Shown: positions 9,723 through 17,602 of the stretch, piece by piece
Numbering within the stretch: the first letter of the stretch is position 1
Layout: each line of letters begins with the position of its first letter
Assembly (NCBI RefSeq): GCF_004785795.1
Contig: NZ_SRRO01000001.1
Location: 4,154,001-4,218,000 of the forward strand
Length of the DNA: 64,000 nucleotides
Source of the DNA: Nocardioides eburneiflavus
GTDB taxonomy: Bacteria > Actinomycetota > Actinomycetes > Propionibacteriales > Nocardioidaceae
Direction of reading: 5' to 3'
Notes under the pieces: model-generated
Databases searched by the model: none
The model's input: the letters and a program-made list of their open reading frames with translations, nothing else
What the model was told of the DNA's origin: nothing
Position numbers and translations under genes: made by a program

Positions 9723-11095
9723 CAGATCATCACCGCACCTTCCATGACGCCGACGGCCCGCAGGTCGCGGTACCACCGCTCGACGGGGTGTTCCTTGACG
9801 AAGCCGTGGCCACCGAGCAGCTGGACGCCGTCGAGCCCGATCCGCATGCCCTTCTCGGCGCAGAGCTGGCGGGCCAGCCCGACCTCGCGGGCGAAGTCCT
9901 CGCCGCGGGTGGCGCGCGAGGCGGCCTTCCAGGTCAGCAGCCGCATGGCCTGCACCTCGATGGCGATGTCGGCGACCATGAACGCCACCGACTGGCGGTG
10001 GCTGATGGGCTCGCCGAACGCCTCGCGCCCGTTGACGTAGTCCTTGACGTAGTCGAGCACGGCCTGGCCGGTGCCGACCGCCAGCGCACACCACGCCAGC
10101 CGGGACAGGCGTACGCACTCGCGGTAGGCCTCGCCGTCGGTGTCGCCGAGCAGTGCGTCCGCACCGACGCGTACGCCGGTGAGGTGGAGCCGCGACAGGC
10201 CCGCGGCACGGATCCCCATCGACGGGTCGGCCTCGACCTCGAGCCCGGCGGCGCCGGACTCGACGAGGAAGAGCGCCGGCGTGCCGTCGAGCATGGCCGC
10301 GACCACGAAGAGCTCGGCGTCGGCACCGCGGACCACTGCGGACTTCACGCCGTCGAGGACGAAGCCGTCGCCGTCGCGCAGGGCCGTCGTGGCGAGCGCG
10401 AACGGGTCGAACAGCACCGTGGGCTCGGCGATGGTGAGCGCAGCGACAGGCACGCTCTGTCCGTCGCTGGCGCCGGTGAAGGCGGGGAGGTAGGTCTGCT
10501 GCTGTTCCTCGGTGCCCCAGAGGCCGAGCGCGGTGGCGACGGCGCCGGGCGCGAGTGCCGCGACGGCGAGGCCCATGTCGCCCTTGGCGAGCGCCTCCGC
10601 GACGAGCGTGCCGGCCATCGCGGAGCGCTCCTCCATGATGCCGCCGAGTGCCTCGGGCACGCCCAGACCGGGCAGTCCGACCTCCTGGGCGGCCGCGAGG
10701 ACCTCCTGCGGGGCCGCGCACGCGTCGTCGGCGGCTGCGGCAGCGGGCCGCAGGAGCTCGTCGGCGAGCTCCCGGACGACCTCGAGGAGCATGGTCTCGT
10801 CCTCGGTCGGGGTGAGGTCGAAGACGCCGCTCGAGCGGGCGCTGGTGGGCCGGGTGCCGGCTCTGCGCCGACCCGCGCGGGCGAACTGGCGCCCGGCGGC
10901 CGTGGCCACCCGGAAGCCGTTGCGCGTGGTCGAGTAGACGACCTGCTCGGTCTGCCGGCGGAGCCCGACGCGGTCGATGATCTCGCTCTGCGCCAGCCGG
11001 TTGACGGCGGCGACGGCGAGGCCGATGGGGTCGCGGGTCTCCCGGGAGGACAACCCGTGACGACCGCCCGGCCGGAGGCTGTTCATGATGGACAT
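9722..11095 (-). CDS. Acyl-CoA dehydrogenase-family protein with N-terminal extension (first of pair)
   Basis: A 457-residue ACAD-fold protein. About 90 Arg-rich residues (TRDPIGLAVAAVNRLAQ, then a GRRRAGTR stretch) precede the usual helical N-domain. The flavin-binding region is weakly conserved: VAALTIAEPTVLFDPFALAT replaces the usual ITEPxxGSD. The protein ends shortly after the active-site-like VMEGAVMI. It may be a low-activity or structural subunit for the coupled dehydrogenase downstream; that is inference. ATG at 11095 is preferred over ATG 11086 because a -10 box lies 6 bases upstream, and over the longer frame because an operator-like palindrome lies between. Confidence 0.8.
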   Translation of the reverse strand: MSIMNSLRPGGRHGLSSRETRDPIGLAVAAVNRLAQSEIIDRVGLRRQTEQVVYSTTRNGFRVATAAGRQFARAGRRRAGTRPTSARSSGVFDLTPTEDETMLLEVVRELADELLRPAAAAADDACAAPQEVLAAAQEVGLPGLGVPEALGGIMEERSAMAGTLVAEALAKGDMGLAVAALAPGAVATALGLWGTEEQQQTYLPAFTGASDGQSVPVAALTIAEPTVLFDPFALATTALRDGDGFVLDGVKSAVVRGADAELFVVAAMLDGTPALFLVESGAAGLEVEADPSMGIRAAGLSRLHLTGVRVGADALLGDTDGEAYRECVRLSRLAWCALAVGTGQAVLDYVKDYVNGREAFGEPISHRQSVAFMVADIAIEVQAMRLLTWKAASRATRGEDFAREVGLARQLCAEKGMRIGLDGVQLLGGHGFVKEHPVERWYRDLRAVGVMEGAVMI

Positions 11096-11101
11096 GACGA
11101 G

Positions 11102-11107
11102 ACTGTA
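11102..11107 (-). promoter_or_regulatory. -10 box of a leaderless promoter (acyl-CoA dehydrogenase operon)
   Basis: TACAGT on the minus strand, 6 bases before the ATG at 11095, embedded in the adjoining palindrome so that a bound repressor would cover it. Confidence 0.55.
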
Positions 11108-11120
11108 ACTCTGAGTTACA
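11104..11120. promoter_or_regulatory. Palindromic operator, probably for a TetR-type repressor
   Basis: TGTAACTCTGAGTTACA is a perfect dyad with 8-base arms around one central base. It overlaps the -10 box of the two-gene acyl-CoA dehydrogenase operon. Size, symmetry and position match operators of TetR-family fatty-acid regulators. No TetR gene lies in the window, so the cognate protein is unknown. Confidence 0.75.
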
Positions 11121-11170
11121 CCTTTTGCCAGAGGCCCTCCCGTGGTGCCGGTCACCCTTCGCCTCCTCGT

Positions 11171-11176
11171 TAGGAT
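11171..11176 (+). promoter_or_regulatory. -10 box of a leaderless promoter (peptide deformylase)
   Basis: TAGGAT lies 7 bases before the ATG at 11184. Confidence 0.5.
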
Positions 11177-11183
11177 CCACCGC

Positions 11184-11786
11184 ATGCCAGACGACGAGAC
11201 CCCTCAGCCTCATGCGCCGCACGGTCCCCTCCCCGAGGGTGGCACGGTCCGCGCGATCACGCGGTGGGGCACCCCCGTGATGCACCGCCCGCAGGCGGCG
11301 GTCACGGTCTACGACGACACCCTGCGGTCGCTGGCGGCCGACATGGTCGCCACGATGTACGCCGCCGACGGCGTGGGGCTGGCGGCCTGCCAGGTCGGCG
11401 AGGACGTCGCGATGTTCGTCTTCGACTGCCCCGACGACGAGGGTGTCCACACCGTCGGCGTCGTGTGCAACCCGGTCCTGACCCTTCCCGAGGGCAAGGA
11501 CCGCCAGCTCGACAGCGACGACGAGGGCTGCCTGTCCTTCCCCGGCTCGTTCGAGCCCTGCGCCCGACCGGACCGGGCGCGCGTCGACGGCACCGGGCTC
11601 GACGGCGAGCCGGTGTCCTTCGAGGGCAGCGGCCTGCTCGCGCGCTGCCTGCAGCACGAGACCGACCACACCCTCGGCACCGTCTTCGGCGACCGGCTCT
11701 CGGCGAAGTCACGCAAGAAGCTCGGCAAGAAGCACGACGCCGCGGCGGACGACTACCCGCCGGCCTGGCCCGCCGAGAGCGCCTGA
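11184..11786 (+). CDS. def: Peptide deformylase
   Basis: A 200-residue metalloenzyme that removes the formyl group from nascent N-terminal formyl-Met. The three family motifs are present: GVGLAACQVG near 60 (G-x-G-L-A-A-x-Q), EGCLSFPG near 113 (Cys metal ligand), and QHETDH near 155 (two His ligands and catalytic Glu). Thr replaces the usual hydrophobic residue before DH. A Lys-rich, acidic C-terminal tail follows. ATG at 11184 is chosen over an in-frame codon at 11142 because of the leaderless -10 box. It runs directly into the rRNA/tRNA methyltransferase gene (3-base gap). Confidence 0.93.
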   Translation: MPDDETPQPHAPHGPLPEGGTVRAITRWGTPVMHRPQAAVTVYDDTLRSLAADMVATMYAADGVGLAACQVGEDVAMFVFDCPDDEGVHTVGVVCNPVLTLPEGKDRQLDSDDEGCLSFPGSFEPCARPDRARVDGTGLDGEPVSFEGSGLLARCLQHETDHTLGTVFGDRLSAKSRKKLGKKHDAAADDYPPAWPAESA

Positions 11787-11789
11787 GCG

Positions 11790-12584
11790 GTGCACGAGCT
11801 CCGCGTCACCCGTGAGAACGCGCGCTTCCAGCAGTGGGAGGCACTGCTGACCAACCGCTCCAAGCGACACCGCGCCCGCGAGTTCCTCGTGCAGGGCGTA
11901 CGCCCGATCACCCGCGCCGTCGACGAGGGCTGGACCGTGCGCGCCCTCCTGCGCGCCGACGGCTCGGGCTCCGACTGGGCCGACGCCCTGTGGGGCAGCA
12001 CCGACGCGGAGCGGGTGACCCTCTCCCCCGAGCTGCACTCCCGCCTCAGCGGCAAGGAGGACGGCGCCGAGCTCGTGGCCGTGGTCGAGATGCCCGAGGA
12101 CGGCGTCGAGCGGCTCGCCGACACCGCCCGCCCGCACGGGCCGATCGTCGTCCTCGACCGGCCGACGAGCCCCGGCAACATCGGCACCCTCGCCCGCTCG
12201 GCCGACGCGTTCGGCGCCTCGGCACTCGTCGTGACCGGCCACGCCGCGGATCCCTACGACCCCCGTGCGGTACGGGCCAGCACCGGCTCGCTGTTCGCCC
12301 TGACGGTGCTGCGGGTGCCCGCTCCGGGCCCGGTCGTGGAGTACGCCCACCTGCACGGTCACCGCATCGTGGGCACCGACGAGGACGGCAGCCCGCTGTC
12401 GTCGGTCGACCTGGGCGGTCGGCTCCTGGTCGTCGTCGGCAACGAGACGTCGGGCCTGTCCTCCGGGTGGCGGGCAGCGTGCGACGAGGTCGCGAGCATC
12501 CCCATGGTCGGTACGGCGTCGTCGCTCAACGCCGCCGTCGCGGGGTCCATCGTGCTGCACGAAGCGCTGCGGCAGCGCGGCTGA
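11790..12584 (+). CDS. SpoU/TrmH-family RNA 2'-O-methyltransferase
   Basis: A 264-residue SPOUT methyltransferase. The N-terminal substrate-binding region includes RHRAREFLVQGVRPI (residues 28-42). The trefoil-knot motifs follow: DRPTSPGNIGTLARSADAFG near 124 (motif 1 with Asn and Arg), VVVGNETSGLS near 214 (motif 2) and ASSLNAAVAGSIVLHEA near 243 (motif 3). It should methylate a ribose 2'-OH in rRNA or tRNA using SAM; the target is unknown. GTG at 11790 follows def after 3 bases, suggesting an operon. Confidence 0.88.
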   Translation: MHELRVTRENARFQQWEALLTNRSKRHRAREFLVQGVRPITRAVDEGWTVRALLRADGSGSDWADALWGSTDAERVTLSPELHSRLSGKEDGAELVAVVEMPEDGVERLADTARPHGPIVVLDRPTSPGNIGTLARSADAFGASALVVTGHAADPYDPRAVRASTGSLFALTVLRVPAPGPVVEYAHLHGHRIVGTDEDGSPLSSVDLGGRLLVVVGNETSGLSSGWRAACDEVASIPMVGTASSLNAAVAGSIVLHEALRQRG

Positions 12585-12598
12585 CGGGGCACGGACAG

Positions 12599-13261
12599 AT
12601 GGAAGCAGTGCTCGACTGGGTCGTCCTCGTCATGCGCACGATCGGGTCGCCGGGCGTCGGGGTCGCGACGGCGCTGGAGACCGTGTTCCCGCCCGTGCCG
12701 AGCGAGCTGGTGCTCCCGCTGGCGGGCTACACCGCGAGCCAGGGCCACTACGGGCTCTGGCCCGCGATCGCATGGGCGACCACCGGCTCCCTCGTCGGGG
12801 CCCTGACCCTCTACTGGCTGGGAGCGGCCTGGGGACTCGAGCGCATCTGCGCGCTCGCGGACCGGATCCCGCTCATGCACGCCGAGGACGTGCGCAGGGC
12901 GGTCGCGTGGTTCGGCCGCAACGGTCGCAAGGCGGTCTTCCTCGGCCGCCTGGTGCCGGGCGTACGCAGCCTGGTGTCGATCCCGGCTGGCGTCGACCGG
13001 ATGCCGCTGGCGACCTTCTGCGTCTACACCACCGCCGGCAGCCTGGCCTGGAACGCGGCACTGATCCTGGCCGGCTACGAGCTCGGCGCCCAGTGGCACC
13101 TCGTCGAGGGCTACGTCGGCCCGGCCGGCAACGTCATCTACGTCCTGCTGGCCGTCGTGGTCGTGGTCGTGGCGGCCCGCAGGCTCCGCCACCGGGTCAC
13201 GGCCAGCGTCAGCGGCGCGACGCGGCGTAGCAGGCCACCGCACTCGCGGCCGCCACGTTGA
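12599..13261 (+). CDS. DedA-family membrane protein
   Basis: A 220-residue integral membrane protein of the DedA/VTT (SNARE-associated) family. Signatures are ALETVFPPVPSELVLPLAGY near residues 23-42 (E-x3-P-x-P-E) and GRLVPGVRSLVSIPAGVDRM near 117-136, containing the conserved G/R residues. It is expected to act in lipid or undecaprenyl-phosphate flipping at the inner membrane. The C-terminal 18 residues (Arg/Ser/Pro-rich) are read from DNA that is antisense to the end of the convergent methyltransferase gene, giving a 53-base overlap. Confidence 0.87.
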   Translation: MEAVLDWVVLVMRTIGSPGVGVATALETVFPPVPSELVLPLAGYTASQGHYGLWPAIAWATTGSLVGALTLYWLGAAWGLERICALADRIPLMHAEDVRRAVAWFGRNGRKAVFLGRLVPGVRSLVSIPAGVDRMPLATFCVYTTAGSLAWNAALILAGYELGAQWHLVEGYVGPAGNVIYVLLAVVVVVVAARRLRHRVTASVSGATRRSRPPHSRPPR

Positions 13262-14051
13262 GCGAGTCGATCCCGGCCGCCATCGGGATCACCGCGCGCC
13301 GGTCCGCCGACGCCTCCCACCGCGCCGACAGGCCGTGGCCCTCCGACCCGAGCACCAGCGCGAGGCGGTCCACCCCCGCGACCGCCTCCTCGATCGGCAC
13401 CGAGTCCGGCCCGAGCGTCAGGGCCACCGTGGCGAAGCCACGCCGGGACAGGTCGGGCAGCGCCTCGTACCAGTCCGGCAGACGGGTCCAGGGGGTGGAG
13501 AAGACGGCGCCCATGCCGACCTTGATCGAGCGCCGGTAGAGCGGGTCGGCGCACCGCGGGGCCAGGAGCACCGCGTCGAAGCCGAGGGCCGCGCCCGAGC
13601 GGAAGACGGCCCCCACGTTGGTGTGGTCGACGAGGTCCTCCAGGACCAGCACCGACCGCGCGCCCGCGAGCACGTCGTCGACGGAGCGCAGCGGCCGGCG
13701 GCGCAACGAGGCGAGGGCGCCGCGGTGGACGTGGAACCCCGTCACCTGCTCGATGAGCGGCTCGGGGAGGACGTACACGGGTCCGGTGGACGCGGCGAGC
13801 ACGTCGGCGAGCCCGTCGAGCCAGCGCGGCGCCATCAGGAAGGAGCGGGCGTCGTAGCCGGCCTCCACCGCGCGGCGCACGACCTTCTCGCCCTCGGCGA
13901 GGAAGAGCCCGTGCTCAGCCTCGAGGTGCTTGCGGAGCTCGACGTCGCGCAGGTCGCGGTAGTCGGCGAGCCGGGGGTCCCCGGGGTCGTCGAGCTCGAT
14001 GACCTCGGCGATCTCGACGGCGTCAGGCACGACCCTTCCCATGATGTGCAT
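13209..14051 (-). CDS. TrmH-family RNA methyltransferase
   Basis: About 280 residues. The N-terminal EGEKVVRRAVEAGYDARSFL is the substrate-binding part; LVDHTNVGAVFRSGAALGFD near 145 is SPOUT motif 1, LVLGSEGHGLS near 232 motif 2, and AGIDSLNVAAASAVACYAAS near the C-terminus motif 3. A ribose 2'-O-methyltransferase acting on an unknown RNA. The start is uncertain: ATG 14051, ATG 14042 or GTG 14030 all overlap the end of the siroheme-synthase gene. It overlaps the convergent dedA gene by 53 bases at its 3' end. Confidence 0.85.
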   Translation of the reverse strand: MHIMGRVVPDAVEIAEVIELDDPGDPRLADYRDLRDVELRKHLEAEHGLFLAEGEKVVRRAVEAGYDARSFLMAPRWLDGLADVLAASTGPVYVLPEPLIEQVTGFHVHRGALASLRRRPLRSVDDVLAGARSVLVLEDLVDHTNVGAVFRSGAALGFDAVLLAPRCADPLYRRSIKVGMGAVFSTPWTRLPDWYEALPDLSRRGFATVALTLGPDSVPIEEAVAGVDRLALVLGSEGHGLSARWEASADRRAVIPMAAGIDSLNVAAASAVACYAASRR

Positions 14052-15273
14052 AGTGTGCCGGACGCGCCACGGCGACCACCTCTCCGATGACGATGATCGC
14101 GGGCGGGACCACCTCGTGGGCGGCCAGGTCGTCGGCCAGGGCGCCGAGAGTGGTGAGGACCGTGCGCTCGGTGGGCATGGTGCCGTCGGCGATCACGGCG
14201 ACGGGCGTGCCTGCGGAACGGCCGCCGGACACGAGGGCCTCCGCGATGGCCGGCGCGTTGTCCACGGCCATCAGCAGGACCAGCGTGCCGCGCAGCCCGG
14301 CGACCGCGTCCCACGCGACCAGCGACTCCGGGTGGCCGGGCGGCAGGTGCCCGGAGATGACCGTGAACTCGTGCGCGACGCCGCGGTGGGTCACCGGGAT
14401 CCCGACCCGGGCCGGGACCGCGATCGCCGAGCTGAGACCGGGGACGACGGTGACCGGCACGTCGGCGGCCGCACACGCCAGCAGCTCCTCGAACCCGCGG
14501 CCGAACACGAAGTTGTCGCCCCCCTTGAACCGCACCACCCGCTTGCCGGCCCGCGCACGGTCGACGATCACGTCGTTGATGTGCTCCTGCGTCGCCGAGC
14601 GCCCGCGCGGCAGCTTGGCGACGTCGATGAGCTCGACGTGCGGGCCCAGCTCGTGGAGCAGCTCGCGCGGCGCCAGGCGGTCGGCGACCACGACGTCCGC
14701 CGTGGCGAGCGCGTGCCGGGCGGCGACCGTCACCAGGTCGGGCTCCCCCGGCCCACCACCGACGAGGACGACCCCGGGGCTCCGGTCGAGGGCGTCGGAG
14801 GCCGCCAGGTGCCCGTCGCGCAGAGCAGTGACGATGTCGTCGCGCAGCGCTGCGGACTTCTTCGGCTCGCGGTTGCCCAGCACCCCGACCGTGAGGCTGC
14901 CGTGGTGGCCGACGGCCGGAGTCCATGCGGTGCCGCCGAGCGCGTCGTCGGCGCGCACGCAGAAGGTGTGCCGCTGCTCGGCGGCCGCGACCACGCGCGC
15001 GTTGACCTCGGGATCGTCGGTCGCGGCGACGACGTACCACGCGCCGTCGAGGTCGGACTCGGTGAAGTCGCGCAGGACCAGGGTCAGCTCACCGGCGAGG
15101 CCCTCGATCGCCGGGGTGACCTCGGGGCTCACCACCGTCACGTCGCCCCCGGAGGCGATGAGCGCCGGGACTCGCCGCTGCGCGACGTGGCCGCCCCCGA
15201 CGACGACGACGCGGCGGCCCGTGAGGACCAGTCCGGCGAGGTACGGATGGGGATCAGCACCGGTGTCGGTCAT
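14023..15273 (-). CDS. cysG: Siroheme synthase-like fusion: precorrin-2 dehydrogenase + uroporphyrinogen-III C-methyltransferase
   Basis: A 416-residue fusion. Residues 1-150 form a Rossmann domain starting LVLTGRRVVVVGGGHVAQRR, the NAD site of precorrin-2 dehydrogenase/ferrochelatase. From about 165 a SUMT domain follows with VVLVGGGPGEPDLVTVAA and VVRFKGGDNFVFGRGFEE. It would convert uroporphyrinogen III through precorrin-2 to sirohydrochlorin or siroheme for sulfite/nitrite reductase. It is shorter than E. coli CysG (about 457 residues), with a reduced linker between domains. ATG 15273 is preferred to GTG 15300. The downstream methyltransferase overlaps its end. Confidence 0.88.
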   Translation of the reverse strand: MTDTGADPHPYLAGLVLTGRRVVVVGGGHVAQRRVPALIASGGDVTVVSPEVTPAIEGLAGELTLVLRDFTESDLDGAWYVVAATDDPEVNARVVAAAEQRHTFCVRADDALGGTAWTPAVGHHGSLTVGVLGNREPKKSAALRDDIVTALRDGHLAASDALDRSPGVVLVGGGPGEPDLVTVAARHALATADVVVADRLAPRELLHELGPHVELIDVAKLPRGRSATQEHINDVIVDRARAGKRVVRFKGGDNFVFGRGFEELLACAAADVPVTVVPGLSSAIAVPARVGIPVTHRGVAHEFTVISGHLPPGHPESLVAWDAVAGLRGTLVLLMAVDNAPAIAEALVSGGRSAGTPVAVIADGTMPTERTVLTTLGALADDLAAHEVVPPAIIVIGEVVAVARPAHYAHHGKGRA

Positions 15274-15311
15274 GGGGCCATTGTCTCTGGCCGACGTCAC
15301 GGGGCGGTGGC

Positions 15312-15317
15312 TAGGTT
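15312..15317 (+). promoter_or_regulatory. -10 box of a leaderless promoter (PEBP-like gene)
   Basis: TAGGTT lies 6 bases before the ATG at 15324. Confidence 0.5.
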
Positions 15318-15323
15318 CGAGGA

Positions 15324-15845
15324 ATGAGCATCGAACGCCCCGTGTCCCCCAATCCGTACGACTACCTGCCGCCCACCGCGTCCTTCACCGTGACGAGCGC
15401 GGACGTGACCGACGGCGCCCCGTTGAAGGACGACCAGGTGGCCGCCCTCGGCAACACCTCTCCACAGCTGAGCTGGTCGGGCGCACCCGAGGGCACCCGG
15501 TCCTACGTCGTGACGTGCTTCGACCCCGACGCCCCCACGCCCAGCGGCTTCTGGCACTGGTGCCTGGTCGACATCCCGGCCGACGTGACCTCGCTGGACA
15601 CCGGCGCGGCGTCGGGCGACCTCCCCGGCGGGGCCTTCCACGTCCGCAACGACGGCGGCGAACCCGGGTTCATGGGTGCCGCACCGCCGGAGGGTGACCA
15701 GCCGCACCGCTACTTCTTCGTCGTCCACGCCGTGAAGGACGACTCGCTGGGCGTCGACGCGGACGCCTCCAACGCCGTCGTGTCGTTCAACCTCGCGTTC
15801 AAGACGCTGGGGCGCGCCATCCTCCACGGCACCTACCAGCACTGA
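15324..15845 (+). CDS. YbhB/YbcL-family (PEBP, Raf-kinase-inhibitor-like) protein
   Basis: A 173-residue PEBP-fold protein. The ligand-pocket motifs are present: [19 protein letters not shown] near 59-77 (D-P-D-A-P and F-x-H-W) and [20 protein letters not shown] near 113-132 (P-P-x-G-x-x-H-R-Y). Members bind phosphate-like ligands; the bacterial role is unclear. No signal peptide, so cytoplasmic. It is monocistronic, followed by a 342-base non-coding stretch. Confidence 0.88.
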   Translation: MSIERPVSPNPYDYLPPTASFTVTSADVTDGAPLKDDQVAALGNTSPQLSWSGAPEGTRSYVVTCFDPDAPTPSGFWHWCLVDIPADVTSLDTGAASGDLPGGAFHVRNDGGEPGFMGAAPPEGDQPHRYFFVVHAVKDDSLGVDADASNAVVSFNLAFKTLGRAILHGTYQH

Positions 15846-16187
15846 CGGAGCGGCGGCGCCGCGCCCGGCGTCGCCACACACGTCACATCCGCCACAGCAG
15901 ACACACCAACCTCAGGAGACTCGCGGTGTGGGCCGACAGGTCCAGACCGCGGGTCTCTTTTTTTGTCATTTGCGTCATGGAGAAACGGTCAAGCCGTTTT
16001 GATCTGTGACGAGCGGTTCCTTCAGGTCGTCCCTCGAAACCTTGACGAAGTACCGGGATGTCGCGGTGAGGTTCGGCGAGATCTCGACACACATCACACG
16101 TAGTGCGTATCTTCAACCCTGAAACTCTGAAGATTTCATCAAGATCCAGCATGCCCCCGAGCTGCGGATCTGCTCTGGAGGACCACC
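15846..16187 (+). other. 342-base intergenic region with two hairpins and a possible promoter
   Basis: This is the longest gene-free stretch of the window and is clearly less GC-rich than the rest. From 5' to 3' it holds CACACC/GGTGTG arms (15902-15907 and 15925-15930), a terminator hairpin with seven T (15944-15964), a second 6-bp hairpin AAACGG/CCGTTT (15983-15999), a possible promoter TCGACA-N18-TATCTT (16084-16113) and a GGAGG ribosome site before the CAP gene. No coding frame is convincing on either strand. It could be a plain terminator-promoter region or hold a small RNA between the hairpins. Confidence 0.55.
15944..15964 (+). terminator. Intrinsic terminator after the PEBP-like gene
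   Basis: A 5-bp GC-rich stem (15944-15948 with 15952-15956, loop GCG) is followed by C and seven T. It is one of the few classical rho-independent terminators in this GC-rich window. Confidence 0.65.
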
Positions 16188-16703
16188 GTGCAGCACCCTC
16201 GATTCCTCTCGCGCCTCGCGGCCGTCGGCCTCGCCGCCGCGGTGGTGTGCGGCGTGCCCACGGCTGCCGAGGCCAGGACGTGGTCGGTGCCCCGCGCCGT
16301 GTCGGCGACGGACCCCGCCGACCTGACCAACAGCGAGCTCGAGGACGCGCTCATGGTCCGGATCAACCAGGCCAGGGCCACCAACGGACTGCGCAAGATC
16401 TGGAACTTCGACGTGTGCACCGACCGGCTCGCCGAGGCGTGGGGTGAGCGCATCGCCCGGACCGGGGTCTTCGAGCACCGCAACCAGGGCGAGGTCATCC
16501 GCAGGTGCCACAAGTCGTGGGCCGGCGAGACGCTGGTGCGCGGGACCGCACTGAGCCCGGACCAGATGGTCGAGCTCTGGCTCGACTCCCCCGGTCACCG
16601 CGAGATCCTGCTCAACCCCCGCGCCCGTCGCGCGGGCGTCGCCATCACGAACGACGCGCAGGGGCGCACCATCGGCGTCGTCAACCTGGTGCGCCACGGC
16701 TGA
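16188..16703 (+). CDS. Secreted CAP-domain (SCP-like) protein
   Basis: A 171-residue protein. Residues 1-28 form a signal peptide (Arg, then LAAVGLAAAVVCGVPTA, cleavage likely after AEA). The CAP domain follows: LMVRINQARATNGLRKIWNF, RLAEAWGERIARTGVFEHR (His ligand), GETLVRG and VELWLDSPGHREILLNPR, with NL-type core residues conserved. Two Cys (C79 and C106 region) may pair outside the cell. Bacterial CAP proteins are exported with unknown function. GTG at 16188 is supported by GGAGG 7 bases upstream and by the signal peptide beginning there. Confidence 0.87.
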   Translation: MQHPRFLSRLAAVGLAAAVVCGVPTAAEARTWSVPRAVSATDPADLTNSELEDALMVRINQARATNGLRKIWNFDVCTDRLAEAWGERIARTGVFEHRNQGEVIRRCHKSWAGETLVRGTALSPDQMVELWLDSPGHREILLNPRARRAGVAITNDAQGRTIGVVNLVRHG

Positions 16704-16789
16704 CGTGCACCTGAGCCTCCGGGTGTGAGACGATCCCCGGCCCCCTCGTGGGTGGGCCGGGGATCGAACTCGTCGAAGGGGGCTGTGCG

Positions 16790-17602
16790 ATGCGGGGCGG
16801 GGGGATGCTGCACGTCGCGGTCGCGACCCGTGCGTTCCGGCGCTACTCGACCTACCGGGCCGCCACCCTGGCCGGGATCTTCACCAACTCGGTCTTCGGC
16901 ATCATCTACTCCTACGCCTACCTCGCGTTGTGGAAGGCCAACCCGACCGCGGGCGGCTACGACGCGCAGGACGCGGTGACGTACGTCTGGCTCGGCCAGG
17001 CGCTGCTGATGACGATCGCGCTGTGGGGCGGCGGCACCACCGACGACCTCGCCGAGCGGATCCGCACCGGCGACGTGGCGATCGACCTCTACCGACCCGT
17101 CGGGCTGGTCGGCTGGTACCTCGCCAGCGACGTCGGTCGCGCGGCGTACCACCTCCTCACGCGTGGGTTCGGGCCGACGCTCATCGGCCTCGTCGTCTTC
17201 GACATCGCGCTCCCCCCGTCGCCCCTCGCGGCCGTCGCGTTCGCCGTCTCCCTCGTCCTCGCCGTCGTGGTGAGCTTCGCGATCCGGTTCCTCGTCGCCA
17301 GCACCGCGTTCTGGCTCCTCGACCAGTCGGGCATGAAGGTGATGAGCGGCGCGTTCGCGATCTTCTTCAGCGGGATGATGCTGCCGCTGGTGCTGTTCCC
17401 CGGCTGGCTCGGGACGCTCGCCAACGCCCTGCCGTGGGCGTCGTACATCCAGGTGCCCGCGGACATCTGGCTCGGCAAGCACACCGGTGCCGACCTCGCC
17501 GCCGCGCTCGGCTTCCAGGTGATGTGGGCGGTCGTGCTGCTGGGCGCGTGCCAGGGCGTGCTGCGGCTGGCGACCCGCAAGGTGGTGGTCCAGGGTGGCT
17601 GA
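16790..17602 (+). CDS. ABC-2 type permease, subunit 1 of a three-gene exporter
   Basis: A 270-residue membrane protein with about six helices (for example FTNSVFGIIYSYAYLAL and FAIFFSGMMLPLVLFPGWLG). It belongs to the uncharacterised ABC-2 permease type that always occurs as two dissimilar permeases plus one ATPase (COG4587/COG3694/COG4586 grouping; a cyanobacterial member exports viologens). ATG at 16790 is preceded by GAAGGGGG. Its end overlaps the second permease by 8 bases, indicating translational coupling. Substrate unknown. Confidence 0.83.
   Translation: MRGGGMLHVAVATRAFRRYSTYRAATLAGIFTNSVFGIIYSYAYLALWKANPTAGGYDAQDAVTYVWLGQALLMTIALWGGGTTDDLAERIRTGDVAIDLYRPVGLVGWYLASDVGRAAYHLLTRGFGPTLIGLVVFDIALPPSPLAAVAFAVSLVLAVVVSFAIRFLVASTAFWLLDQSGMKVMSGAFAIFFSGMMLPLVLFPGWLGTLANALPWASYIQVPADIWLGKHTGADLAAALGFQVMWAVVLLGACQGVLRLATRKVVVQGG

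Noticed and set aside
12599..13261. Treating the long frame 11834-13261 as one large protein.
   Set aside because: The 5' part is the out-of-frame shadow of the SpoU methyltransferase; only the part from the ATG at 12599 has DedA signatures.
15846..16187. Possible c-di-AMP (ydaO-type) riboswitch before the secreted CAP protein.
   Set aside because: Such riboswitches precede actinobacterial cell-wall enzymes, but the conserved sequence blocks could not be found here.
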